Assembly: GCF_000423305.1 (NCBI RefSeq) | Contig: NZ_AUHS01000020.1 | Span: 1-64,000, forward strand | DNA from: Legionella moravica DSM 19234 | GTDB taxonomy: Bacteria; Pseudomonadota; Gammaproteobacteria; Legionellales; Legionellaceae | Direction of reading: 5' to 3' | DNA length: 64,000 bases | Shown: in pieces, positions 55,666-64,000 of the stretch | Layout of the letters: each line of letters begins with the position of its first letter | Numbering within the stretch: position 1 is the stretch's first letter | Program-made: the position numbers and the translations under genes | The notes under the pieces: model-generated | Seen by the model: the letters and a program-made list of their open reading frames with translations, nothing else | Told to the model about the DNA's origin: nothing | Database searches by the model: none

Positions 55666-57639
55666 TTATTTGGAACAATTTGGGGTTTTATTCGATTCGT
55701 TGTCTATCTCAGATTCTGGTCTTTTCTCAGAGATAACAGTTGAATAACGGTTGGCGAATAATTGATGCGGATTTATTTTCTGTCGGCATTCTGAATCATT
55801 AATCAGATTGTTCAGCTCCATTCTGGTTGATGAATTACCGTATAAACCTCGTATTGCCCTGACTATCCACAAAGAGCTGCGTAATTGACTGATGAAGAGA
55901 AACTCTGATGCTATGGGGTGATTTTTTGCTCCATTCAAATCGTTTTTTAATTGGTTCATCTCATCTGGAGAAAGGTTATTTATATGCTGTTCGATGATGT
56001 TGGCAGCAATTATTTTTTTTGTTTTCAGATTTAAATCAAGATCTTGGCTTATTTCACCCATCACCGCTTTTAAGTCAGCATAATTTTCTATCTTACGATC
56101 ATAGTACTGGGATCGAAATTGATAATGTTCTATATCAATGCTCTTTGATTCTAATATTTCTACAACTTTGGGTGTCATCTTTGCGCCATGTGCCAGAAGA
56201 TGTTTTATGACGCATAAAGGATCTTTGCCTGGATTTGTCTTTTCAGATCCAGTTTCATAGGATTTGGCCAGCTCGGCAGCCAATTCAATGGGAAGTTGGC
56301 CATCGGAGTTAGCAGTACCAAAATACTCACTGAAGGATTTGTGACTTTCATCAAAACGATATTCTCCCAGGCGAATAGTTACATGCAGAGGAGTATCTCC
56401 ATTTTTGATCACGGATTCATTTTCAGACGAACATAAGGTTAAATACTGTTCGGATTGTCTCTCGATATCCCTTTGAATTGATGCGGTTACTGAGTGCTGG
56501 TTGTATGGCTCCTCTGTCATGTACTGGTTGAATTCCTGTTTAATGGCCTTAATATCATTTTTTCCTTGCTCACTGTTAATATAGGCACGAAACTCCGGAA
56601 TTGAGAGGAGCGCTGCTCGTAGTTTTATAATTCGTTCATGTGTTGCTTGAGTGATCAAATTCATTTCAGATGCATCTTTGGGGTTCGATGGATCGAAATG
56701 TAAGGCCAAAGCATTTTTCATGAGTTGTTCAGGAGTCAGGATGCATTTCAACAGGCGTTTCCATTTATAACGATTAAACTCCTGATCATTTTTTAAATTG
56801 ATGAATGCGTTTCTTTCGCTGGAATTGATGTATGCTTTATCATCATTAAATTGAACCATAAACCGCTTATAAGTCGGCCAATAATGATTTCCAGAATCCT
56901 GGAGATCTGGAAAATTGAGTAAATCTCGGGGCGTAATGTTAAATGACTTTTCTCCATACGACCAGTTTGTGCTCCGTAAATTGATGAACGACATAATACT
57001 GTCGCTGAGCATCAACTCATGATCGATATTAAAAAAAACGATATGGGGCTTGTTGTTTTTGATGATGGTATAGATCCCGATGTTTCCCTTGTGTAAATCG
57101 TCTTCTTCCAGGGTGTATTTATTGACAAAAGTACTGGCAAGAGAATCCATATCAACTGTAAGCGTGCCTAAATTTCTTTGTTCCATCAGGGTGCTGAAAA
57201 AACCGTGGGGAAGCTGATTAAGAAATTGGTAAGGAATATCCGCGGAATCCCTTACCTTGACCTGTTCAAATCGGTATTGCATTTTTTCCGATGAATATCT
57301 GATTTTTTGAAAGGCAGTGTTTTTAATATTAACTTGTTGGGCAATAGAAAGATTGATGTGAAGAGAGGCCACACCGGTAATCTTGTTGTGTTCCTTATCA
57401 CGTACCAAATGATACCTGGGTGTTGAATGAGGCAGCATAAAGAGACGAGCCATCTCACTAAATGCTACTTCTTTGATTGATAATTCAGGGTTTTGATGTT
57501 TATTTTCTTTATAAATTATGGGAACAAGTGCTCCATCTTCACGCTGATAGTTCAGGTCGTGCTTGATGTGTCCAGTTCGATCTGAACCAGAATGTTTATT
57601 TAACCCATTAATCTGATTTACTAAATAGGGATCAGGCAT
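55666..57639 (-). CDS. Candidate effector with kinase-like core and ankyrin-like repeats
   Basis: A 657-residue soluble protein with no signal. The N-terminal third looks like a divergent kinase: K44 in VPIIYKE, a helix with E57/E62, the catalytic-loop-like D181-L-H-K-G-N186 and the D206 of FNIDHELM as metal ligand. Residues about 410-500 contain ankyrin-like units (NGDTPLHVTIRLG; DGQLPIELAAEL; VIKHLLAHGA). The arrangement recalls LegA5/AnkK-type Legionella effectors described as lipid kinases, but I cannot confirm that it is that family. Activity and translocation are inference. Confidence 0.65.
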   Translation of the reverse strand: MPDPYLVNQINGLNKHSGSDRTGHIKHDLNYQREDGALVPIIYKENKHQNPELSIKEVAFSEMARLFMLPHSTPRYHLVRDKEHNKITGVASLHINLSIAQQVNIKNTAFQKIRYSSEKMQYRFEQVKVRDSADIPYQFLNQLPHGFFSTLMEQRNLGTLTVDMDSLASTFVNKYTLEEDDLHKGNIGIYTIIKNNKPHIVFFNIDHELMLSDSIMSFINLRSTNWSYGEKSFNITPRDLLNFPDLQDSGNHYWPTYKRFMVQFNDDKAYINSSERNAFINLKNDQEFNRYKWKRLLKCILTPEQLMKNALALHFDPSNPKDASEMNLITQATHERIIKLRAALLSIPEFRAYINSEQGKNDIKAIKQEFNQYMTEEPYNQHSVTASIQRDIERQSEQYLTLCSSENESVIKNGDTPLHVTIRLGEYRFDESHKSFSEYFGTANSDGQLPIELAAELAKSYETGSEKTNPGKDPLCVIKHLLAHGAKMTPKVVEILESKSIDIEHYQFRSQYYDRKIENYADLKAVMGEISQDLDLNLKTKKIIAANIIEQHINNLSPDEMNQLKNDLNGAKNHPIASEFLFISQLRSSLWIVRAIRGLYGNSSTRMELNNLINDSECRQKINPHQLFANRYSTVISEKRPESEIDNESNKTPNCSK

Positions 57640-57779
57640 TGCCAGATTTCACCATTTTGAAAATTAACCGTACAGCTTAAGCGTAGCATAATAAGATTAA
57701 GAGATTATTATCTTAGTTGGATTTATTAACGGTCGTAGCTAAGTGATGTTTTAATTTAAACGATCTGAATGCAATAAGT

Positions 57780-57844
57780 ATGGGCATTTTGTTTATTTAG
57801 TAGATCGAAATGGGCAATTTATGTTAAATTGATGGGCAATTTTT
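57780..57844. repeat. Three direct repeats of ATGGGCA(A/T)TTT
   Basis: Copies start at 57780, 57810 and 57832 (spacings 30 and 22 bases), in the region between the divergent genes at 57639 and 57871. They could be regulator sites for either promoter. Confidence 0.4.
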
Positions 57845-57870
57845 GACATTAATTAGATCCAGGAGAAGAA

Positions 57871-58236
57871 ATGCCAAACTTACAATTGGAACAGCAGCTT
57901 CAGCTTGAATGGGCTGGCCAAAATGGGCTTATAAAAGATTGGAAAGCAATACCAAAAGCGGAACGAATCTTGTTGATTGAACTTGCTGCCAGTACGTTAA
58001 TTTCATTAAATGCCCCCGCTTTGGGTTTACTGGCTTTAGTGGCATCGTTGGCTCATTACGGTTATGTTTTGAAACCGAGTCAGGATGCCCTGGTCAGGGA
58101 ATACAAAGAATATATGAATAGAAATATAAATAACCTGGCCTTCTTTAACCAAAATCCAAGATATCAGGAAATTGTTAAAGAAGTTGGTGGTACGCCTGCT
58201 GCTTTGCATAATGCGTGCATCTTGCAAATGAATTAG
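57871..58236 (+). CDS. Hypothetical protein with central hydrophobic segment
   Basis: A 121-residue protein. GGAGAAG lies five bases before the ATG. Residues about 30-67 are Ala/Leu-rich (IELAASTLISLNAPALGLLALVASLAHYG, quoted here only in part as LISLNAPALGLLALVASL), probably one or two membrane helices. The C-terminal half is soluble and charged. No family recognised. It is divergent from the kinase-like gene and convergent with the TPR-methyltransferase. Confidence 0.5.
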   Translation: MPNLQLEQQLQLEWAGQNGLIKDWKAIPKAERILLIELAASTLISLNAPALGLLALVASLAHYGYVLKPSQDALVREYKEYMNRNINNLAFFNQNPRYQEIVKEVGGTPAALHNACILQMN

Positions 58237-58295
58237 ATTTGTTATTGAGTTCCTCTGTACATGACAGGTTTTTTTGTTATGTACAGAGATTGAGT

Positions 58296-59990
58296 TCAAA
58301 TCTTTCTGAGAACATAGAGCATCACTTCTAACGGATGCTGATTGTGTAGACGTGCCGGTACTTTTTCTTGTTTGATGAGTTCAAGCTGGCATTCATTAGC
58401 CAGGTCTTTTATATAATCAGGATGATGGTTGAAGCGAGCACTGGTTTGCAGTGTCCAGGGCTCTTTTTCACTGAGTTCTGCAGAAAAGATAAAATATCCT
58501 TGTGGGTTGAGATGAGCTCTGATTAACTGGAATAGGCTACTCAAATCTCCAAAATAAGGTAATACATCTGCGGCAACTATTAAATCATAGGGTTGTTTGT
58601 TTTGATTAAGAAATTCAATGACTTCCGAATGAACCAGTGAGTCATAGATCCCTTTTTCCCTGGCATGGGCGAGCATTTTTTCTGCAATATCAATTCCTGT
58701 TAATCGCTTGCTGATTTCACGCAGTACTATGCCCGATAATCCGGTTCCGCAACCTATATCCAAAGTGTTGTTGACCTGGAGTAACTCCAGTTCATGTACG
58801 GTTCTGCCAATGTGCTGCGGCAGCGAATAATTGAGTTGGTCCTTCATGTGCTGTTCGTAATATAGAGCGTAATTATTAAACAAATTTTTGGCGTAATCCG
58901 GTGTCGTGTCTGCATCTGTTGCGCCATTAAGGGCATTGAGCATGTGTCTGCTAATGGTATCCTGGGGATTAATGGCTAAAGCCCTTTGTAAATATTCTCG
59001 TGATGTTTCTCGCATATCCATTTTTAAATAAATAGCGGCCATATTATTCAGCGAGGGGGTGTGGGTGTGGTTTAAATTCAGGATCTGTTCAAAAAAAATA
59101 ATCGCCTCATTCAAATGGCCCAGAGCCATTTGAGCCACGCCTGAGTTATATAAATACTCTATATTATCAGGTTCCTTTTTTAGTAAGACATCGTAATGCA
59201 TCAATGCGTTTTCAAAACGGTCATGATGCATGAAGGTCGCGGCCAGATTGTTACGAGCATCTATGTTTTCATTGTCCAGAGCTAATGCTTTGGTGAAGTA
59301 ATCGACAGCAATCTGGTTTTGATCTTTTTTGAGAGCAATAACCCCGAGATTGACCAATGTTTGAACTTGTTCGTGATCCTGTTCCAGCACTTTTTGAAAT
59401 GCCTGCTCTGCTTCTGTCAGCATATTATCCTCCAGATATAAGATCCCCAAATAAAAATAGGCTTCTGTATGAGCAGGATTGAGCGTAATGACATTATTAA
59501 ATTGAGTTTTAGCAGCAGTTAATTGATTATTCTGAAGCAACAGCAACCCCAGATTAAAATGGGCTGCGCTAAAATCCGGTTCTGCATTCACTGCTTTTCC
59601 ATAATGGATTAGTGCTTGTTGGTAGTTATTTTGTAAAGCATATACTGTCGCCAGATTATTATGTGCCTGTGCATATTCTGGTTTTAGTTGAATTGCCTTG
59701 AGGTAAAATTGAATGGCTTTATCCAGTTGATTGGACTTTTTATACGCATTGGCAAGATTATTTAATAATGCGGGATCACCAGAGTTTACTTCTTGTGCCT
59801 GTAACAAATATAAAATCGCATTATCCATGTCGCCTAACTGAGCATAAGTTAAACCCAGAAAATGCAGAGTGTTGTTATGTTTAGGGTTTATGGACAGGAT
59901 GTGTTCGTAAAGGCTGATCGCTTGAGGGAGTTGGCCTTCATATTGAAATTTATAGGCTTCGGCAAAGAGATTTTCGAGTTCAACGTTCAT
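58296..59990 (-). CDS. TPR protein with C-terminal SAM methyltransferase domain
   Basis: A 564-residue fusion. About ten tetratricopeptide repeats fill residues 1-370 (for example [19 protein letters not shown] and [20 protein letters not shown]), then a methyltransferase domain: [14 protein letters not shown] (SAM motif I), [31 protein letters not shown]. The TPR part would hold the substrate protein or complex. The ATG overlaps the rdgB stop (ATGA), so the two are coupled. Substrate unknown. Confidence 0.78.
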   Translation of the reverse strand: MNVELENLFAEAYKFQYEGQLPQAISLYEHILSINPKHNNTLHFLGLTYAQLGDMDNAILYLLQAQEVNSGDPALLNNLANAYKKSNQLDKAIQFYLKAIQLKPEYAQAHNNLATVYALQNNYQQALIHYGKAVNAEPDFSAAHFNLGLLLLQNNQLTAAKTQFNNVITLNPAHTEAYFYLGILYLEDNMLTEAEQAFQKVLEQDHEQVQTLVNLGVIALKKDQNQIAVDYFTKALALDNENIDARNNLAATFMHHDRFENALMHYDVLLKKEPDNIEYLYNSGVAQMALGHLNEAIIFFEQILNLNHTHTPSLNNMAAIYLKMDMRETSREYLQRALAINPQDTISRHMLNALNGATDADTTPDYAKNLFNNYALYYEQHMKDQLNYSLPQHIGRTVHELELLQVNNTLDIGCGTGLSGIVLREISKRLTGIDIAEKMLAHAREKGIYDSLVHSEVIEFLNQNKQPYDLIVAADVLPYFGDLSSLFQLIRAHLNPQGYFIFSAELSEKEPWTLQTSARFNHHPDYIKDLANECQLELIKQEKVPARLHNQHPLEVMLYVLRKI

Positions 59991-60577
59991 TTTAAACTGG
60001 GAATAAATTCGCGTAAATGGAGTAATGCTTTTGCGCGATGACTGATGGTATTTTTAATTTTAGCAGGTAATTCTGCTGCTGTGCATTGATATTCTTTTAT
60101 AAAAAACACAGGATCATAGCCAAATCCACCAGAGCCTGTTGCTACCAGACTGATAGTTCCATGGCAAATGCCTGTGGAAATAACTGGAGCAGGATCATGT
60201 GCGTGTTGAACCAGGGCTATAGCACAGTAAAAATAGGCCTGCCGTTGTTCATCGGGTAAATGCGCCATATTGTTTAATAAACGTTGGATATTCTCTTGAT
60301 CAGTAGCTCGCTCTCCTGCATAGCGTGCGGAGTAGATACCGGGTTCGCCATTAAGAGCGGGTACTACCAATCCTGAGTCATCTGCCAATGCCGGTCTATT
60401 GGCAAGTAAGCTGGCATGTCGTGCTTTTATTATGGCATTTTCTACAAAACTTAATCCGGTTTCTTCAGCACTGTCTATACCTAAAGAGGATTGGGAAATA
60501 CAGTGAATGGGTGCTAGTAAATCACATAATTCTCTGATTTTTCCAGAATTACTGGTGGCAAGAATAATTTCGTTCAT
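59987..60577 (-). CDS. rdgB: XTP/dITP diphosphatase RdgB (HAM1)
   Basis: About 196 residues. The family motif [12 protein letters not shown] starts at residue 5, followed by [24 protein letters not shown] and the C-terminal [12 protein letters not shown] and [11 protein letters not shown]. It hydrolyses ITP, dITP and XTP to prevent their incorporation. The ATG at 60577 fits E. coli length; a start at 60604 would add nine charged residues. Confidence 0.93.
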   Translation of the reverse strand: MNEIILATSNSGKIRELCDLLAPIHCISQSSLGIDSAEETGLSFVENAIIKARHASLLANRPALADDSGLVVPALNGEPGIYSARYAGERATDQENIQRLLNNMAHLPDEQRQAYFYCAIALVQHAHDPAPVISTGICHGTISLVATGSGGFGYDPVFFIKEYQCTAAELPAKIKNTISHRAKALLHLREFIPSLK

Positions 60578-60676
60578 TTTTTTATCTTTAGAATTTTTTG
60601 TCATTGTAACGTGAGAGAGGCAAGAACTGAACTACAGAATTACTAAATAATTTTATGGCATCAAAGAAATAATAAG

Positions 60677-60705
60677 GCCGGAAGTCTTGCAACTTCCGGC
60701 TTTTT
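60677..60705 (+). terminator. Hairpin terminator between sidA-like gene and rdgB
   Basis: GCCGGAAGT/ACTTCCGGC (9-bp arms, 6-base loop) is followed by TTTTT on the plus strand and preceded by AATAATAAG, which gives a T-rich tail on the minus strand. It can therefore end the minus-strand gene at 60759. Confidence 0.6.
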
Positions 60706-60758
60706 AAGGAGATATCCTAAGAATAGGGTGTGTCAACACCGTTCTCAGTGAGCAGTAA

Positions 60759-62129
60759 TCAGCTCATCTGAGCTTGAGGTTCGGATGATGGAACATCTTC
60801 TCCAAAATTAATATCGGCTCTGAATTGTTGTGACTCAATTAAGCCAGCAACTTCCTGGAGGTCTTCCGCCTCTTGCTGGGTGATTTCCATAGAATGAGCT
60901 GGAGCAAGATAATTGATTTTGATCTCTTCAGGAATGCATATTTGGGGATGAGCCTGGATGTATCGGTCTGAGCGCTCGAGATATTCGTTAATATATCCTT
61001 CATAAACAGACTTGCCATTAAGCATCTCCAATTCGCACAAATCAGCGAAATGAGCATTCACATTACCAAATTTATCTCTGCCAAATTTATTGCCCAATCG
61101 TTCTTTTGCTGCTTCACTAACTCGAACAATATGTTTACCGTCCAGTTCGTCGCGATCCTGCTTGTACTCTTCGGGACAATTATCAACCATAGGTTCTCTT
61201 TTCTCAGATTTGGTTTTACCTGATTTCATTTCTCCATGATATTTGCTGACTTTACCGGATAACGATGCGGATATCAGTGTTTGATCGCCATTGTGCTGAA
61301 TGTGACATTGGTAGGGATTGGACTGAATATAATCTTTACCGGGTGTAATATGCCATCCAGTAAATTGCAATAGTGTTTTAACTATTGATTTTAATGCGTT
61401 AGGTATCCAGGTTGATTGGGTAATCATGTCGTACACTGCGGCTTTAAATGATTTAAATGCATTATTCATGACCACGCGTAGCTTGATATGGGCTTGATCT
61501 TCGAATTGCTTTTTTACTTCCAGGGCAATACCCGCTCCATAACAGTCACCTTGTAAAATGATGTCATCAGGATGAACGCCCTGTTTTAGTAAGGATTTGA
61601 CGACAGAGATACCGGCATTGGTTAAGTCATTTGCTTCTCGAACCTGTCCAGTACTTTTTCCTGTGCCTGGAAAATTGAATGCATGAACTGTGGCGCCAGT
61701 TTGCTTGGCAGCAGCAGTAATATCGCGGAAGCAGGCTTGATAGTATGTATTTGCTCCAGGAAAATAAACGATGTGTTTGCCCGTTCCTGGCTTTTGTTCT
61801 GCGCCTACTGGCGGTGCGCATTTAAGAACTTCCAGTTGGCAATCTTTACCCGTGGTTAATTTTGAATCAACCATCGTTAAGTTAAAATTCAAACCTTTAA
61901 ACGCTTTGTGGTATAGCGCGTTTTCATCTGTTTTTTGTTGTTGAAGAAAATCATCAAATGCTGCATTTTCTCCTGGATTAACTGTTTTGGTTCCATACCC
62001 TTTTTCTTTATACCAATCACCTTTGCCTACAGGAAACAATGCGCCTGCGACCAAAAGTTGTAAGCGGCTATGAAAAAAAGAGTCTTTTTTCACTAGATTA
62101 GCAGACCTGTCTGTCTTTGTCTTCGCCAT
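60759..62129 (-). CDS. sidA: SidA-like Dot/Icm substrate candidate, alpha/beta-hydrolase-like
   Basis: About 456 residues from the ATG at 62129, chosen for GGAG seven bases upstream; the open frame reaches 62147. HIVYFPGANTYYQACF and FNFPGTGKSTG match the oxyanion-hole region of alpha/beta-hydrolases of the SidB-related group, and the nucleophile elbow reads GDCYGAGIA with Cys (C196) where Ser is usual. The C-terminus is Glu-rich (QQEAEDLQEV), as in many translocated Dot/Icm substrates. Genome context and size fit SidA, but the name is from memory. Enzymatic activity is not established. Confidence 0.55.
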   Translation of the reverse strand: MAKTKTDRSANLVKKDSFFHSRLQLLVAGALFPVGKGDWYKEKGYGTKTVNPGENAAFDDFLQQQKTDENALYHKAFKGLNFNLTMVDSKLTTGKDCQLEVLKCAPPVGAEQKPGTGKHIVYFPGANTYYQACFRDITAAAKQTGATVHAFNFPGTGKSTGQVREANDLTNAGISVVKSLLKQGVHPDDIILQGDCYGAGIALEVKKQFEDQAHIKLRVVMNNAFKSFKAAVYDMITQSTWIPNALKSIVKTLLQFTGWHITPGKDYIQSNPYQCHIQHNGDQTLISASLSGKVSKYHGEMKSGKTKSEKREPMVDNCPEEYKQDRDELDGKHIVRVSEAAKERLGNKFGRDKFGNVNAHFADLCELEMLNGKSVYEGYINEYLERSDRYIQAHPQICIPEEIKINYLAPAHSMEITQQEAEDLQEVAGLIESQQFRADINFGEDVPSSEPQAQMS

Positions 62130-62362
62130 GGGTTTCTCCAAATACAATTAGAAAATGTGAAGTTAAATTGTAGCAAGGGATCCTTAAGGGAGTATTAATT
62201 ATCTTCACGTAGGTTAAATATTTATCATTATTTAAAAATTAAGGATATTTTATCAAATTTAGTAATAAAGGTGATCTAATATGAAGCAAAAATTTTTAAT
62301 ACTTAGCAATTGTCCAATTTTTAAGTTAAAATGGAGGGGTATTTTATTCAAAAGAACTCACC

Positions 62363-63250
62363 ATGCCTATATCTCATATATTGTTAGCCCTGTTGGTAGT
62401 GCTAGTTTGGGGAATTAATTTTATATTCGTCAAGTGGGGTCTTGATGAAATGTCTCCCTTACTGCTTTGTGCTCTACGATTCTTGATGGCAAGTGTTCCT
62501 GCGGTATTTTTTATAAAACCACCTGCAGTCCCTTTTCGTATTATTGCAGCGTATGGGTTGGTGATGTTTGCTTTACAATTTGCTCTGCTGTTTATTGGCA
62601 TGCAGGTCGGTATGACTCCTGGAATGGCCTCTTTATTGATGCAGGTGCAAGTATTTTTCAGTATCTTTTTTGCCATAATTTTTATTGGGGAAGCCCCAAC
62701 TGCCGGTCAACTCGTTGGTGCTCTGGTTTCATTTTCAGGTATAGGGCTGGTGGCCATGCATTTTGATTCCAATGTATCGTTACCGGGATTTTTATTTATC
62801 ATGGGAGCCGCAGCTACCTGGGGTATTGGAAACCTGATAACCAAACAGATTAAAACGAATAATTTAATTTCAGTCATTGTATGGGGCAGTTTTGTTGCGT
62901 GTTTTCCCATGTTTCTTCTTGCTTTACTATTCGAAGGGCCTGGAAGTTTCAGTTATACCTATGAGCATTTAAGCTGGAAGGGTTGTGCTTCATTGGCTTA
63001 TATTGTCTATGTCTCAACGTGGATTGGTTATGGGGTCTGGAATTGGCTGATTAGTCGATATCCTGTCGGAATGATTGTTCCGTTTACTTTATTAGTTCCT
63101 GTAGTCGGAATGCTTGGTTCTATTTTGATATTGGGTGAGCCTTTTCAATTATGGAAGCTGGAGGCTGGTTTGTTAGTTATCAGTGGGCTTTGTATCAATA
63201 TATTAAGTACTCGCTTCTTAATGGCAAAAACACTTCCCAAGACGGCATAA
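62363..63250 (+). CDS. EamA/DMT-family transporter
   Basis: A 295-residue membrane protein with ten predicted helices in two EamA repeats. The start WGINFIFVKWGLDEMSPLLL and the second-half WGSFVACFPMFLL and ILILGEPFQLWKLEAGLLVI are typical of drug/metabolite transporters of the YdcZ/RhaT-like group. It probably exports amino acids or similar metabolites. The ChbG/HpnK gene follows after six bases. Confidence 0.85.
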   Translation: MPISHILLALLVVLVWGINFIFVKWGLDEMSPLLLCALRFLMASVPAVFFIKPPAVPFRIIAAYGLVMFALQFALLFIGMQVGMTPGMASLLMQVQVFFSIFFAIIFIGEAPTAGQLVGALVSFSGIGLVAMHFDSNVSLPGFLFIMGAAATWGIGNLITKQIKTNNLISVIVWGSFVACFPMFLLALLFEGPGSFSYTYEHLSWKGCASLAYIVYVSTWIGYGVWNWLISRYPVGMIVPFTLLVPVVGMLGSILILGEPFQLWKLEAGLLVISGLCINILSTRFLMAKTLPKTA

Positions 63251-63256
63251 ATTCTG

Positions 63257-64000
63257 ATGAGCTCAATTAAAAACATTATGTTATGTGCGGATGATTTTGG
63301 CCTGAATCAAGGGATTTCTCTGGGTATTTTAAAGCTGGTGCGAATGAACCGATTGTCTGCAGTAAGCTGCATGGTGAACGAACCGGATTTTCCCATATAT
63401 GCCAAAGACTTGCTAAGTCTGAAACAACAGATTCATACAGGCCTGCATTTCAATCTCACTGAGGGTGCATTTTTATCAAATCCCGAAATACCTTGTTATC
63501 GTTTAAAGGAGTTGATTCTAAGAACTCATACCCGAATGATTCACAAAGCACAGATTCTTAATGAATTGAATGCTCAGCTCGATCATTATGTGGGGGTGAT
63601 GGGAGAATATCCTGAATTCATAGACGGCCATCAACACGTCCATCAGTTTCCAGTAATACGAGAAGTCCTGCTTGATCTGTATCATCAAAGAAACTTAAAG
63701 GAAAAAGGAATATTCATTCGATCCACGTATCCGGCAATTGCGCTTCCCCAATTTAAAGTGAAGTCAGTACTCTTGGCGAGAACTGGAGGGAAAAAATTCC
63801 ATACTCAGCTGCAGCAATGGAATATCCCTCACAACAGTTGTTTTTCTGGGGTGTATGATTTTGCACCTGATTCAGATTATAGAGCCTTGTTTCGACAATG
63901 GTTGATTCAGGTGCCTCATGGTACCCTAATCATGTGTCATCCAGGAGAGGGTGACGATGCTGATGATGTGATTTCAATTACTCGAAAACAAGAACTGAAT
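63257..64000 (+). CDS. ChbG/HpnK-family deacetylase (partial, runs off window)
   Basis: The frame is open from the ATG at 63257 to the last base, 248 codons. MLCADDFGLNQGIS contains the two metal-ligand Asp residues of the YdjC/ChbG fold; GLHFNLTEG and DGHQHVHQFP carry the ligand histidines. Members remove acetyl groups from chitooligosaccharides or act in hopanoid or lipid-A-like pathways. The C-terminus lies outside the window. It follows the EamA gene by six bases. Confidence 0.82.
   Translation, partial: MSSIKNIMLCADDFGLNQGISLGILKLVRMNRLSAVSCMVNEPDFPIYAKDLLSLKQQIHTGLHFNLTEGAFLSNPEIPCYRLKELILRTHTRMIHKAQILNELNAQLDHYVGVMGEYPEFIDGHQHVHQFPVIREVLLDLYHQRNLKEKGIFIRSTYPAIALPQFKVKSVLLARTGGKKFHTQLQQWNIPHNSCFSGVYDFAPDSDYRALFRQWLIQVPHGTLIMCHPGEGDDADDVISITRKQELN

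Noticed and set aside
62374-62910. Minus-strand frames opposite the EamA gene
   Set aside because: Low-complexity reversed membrane codons with no family match.

Overview
The window looks like chromosomal DNA of Legionella pneumophila or a very close relative. It is AT-rich gammaproteobacterial sequence with a SUF-only iron-sulfur operon (regulator-sufBCDSU-sufT, with epmA directly behind), a class I PHA synthase, a small heat-shock protein and several effector-like genes, one of which resembles the Dot/Icm substrate SidA. Species and effector assignments come from recognition of families, not from a search.

Layout. 1-481 is the 3' end of an rRNA operon (23S tail, 5S, terminator). 619-7625 holds two small exported cysteine-rich proteins, a gamma-carbonic anhydrase/glutathione reductase pair, a YbhGFS-like ABC exporter, an adenosine deaminase and a small conserved protein. 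8142-18179 is mostly housekeeping: Pit phosphate transport with its DUF47 partner, yqgE-ruvX, pyrB, comM, ubiK, a P-II protein, 5-formyl-THF cyclo-ligase and an aminodeoxychorismate-lyase-like enzyme. 18111-24136 is envelope and lipid related: a DedA/TVP38 protein, an Aas-like fusion whose acyltransferase motifs are degraded, a TesA-like esterase, a beta-barrel protein and a TPR protein.

24316-29226 is the most unusual block. A PqqD-like peptide-binding protein, an ATP-grasp ligase, a PLP-dependent decarboxylase interrupted by one in-frame TGA, and a urea-transporter-like membrane protein fused to an M23-like domain without catalytic histidines are tightly coupled. They look like a peptide or amino-acid modification and export system that may be decaying in this strain. 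Hsp20, PhaC, a DUF4349 protein and a lipase-like protein follow.

33932-36887 is accessory DNA: a tiny secreted protein, a GC-richer repeat beta-propeller, and an internally deleted ISAs1-type element with inverted ends and an 8-bp target duplication. 37070-44041 is the SUF operon plus epmA. 44822-45447 is a 626-bp element with perfect 131-bp inverted arms. 46409-48559 pairs a Rieske oxygenase with a DUF3419/BtaA-like transferase. 49815-62129 mixes housekeeping genes (rlmM-like, radC, coaBC, dut, algC, rdgB) with candidate effectors: a Cys-His-Asp protein, a kinase-like protein with ankyrin-like repeats, and an alpha/beta-hydrolase-like protein resembling SidA. The window ends in an EamA transporter and a truncated ChbG/HpnK deacetylase.

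Short palindromes, some headed by GTAG, recur between genes and suggest a REP-like repeat population. I saw no tRNA gene, CRISPR array or prophage.
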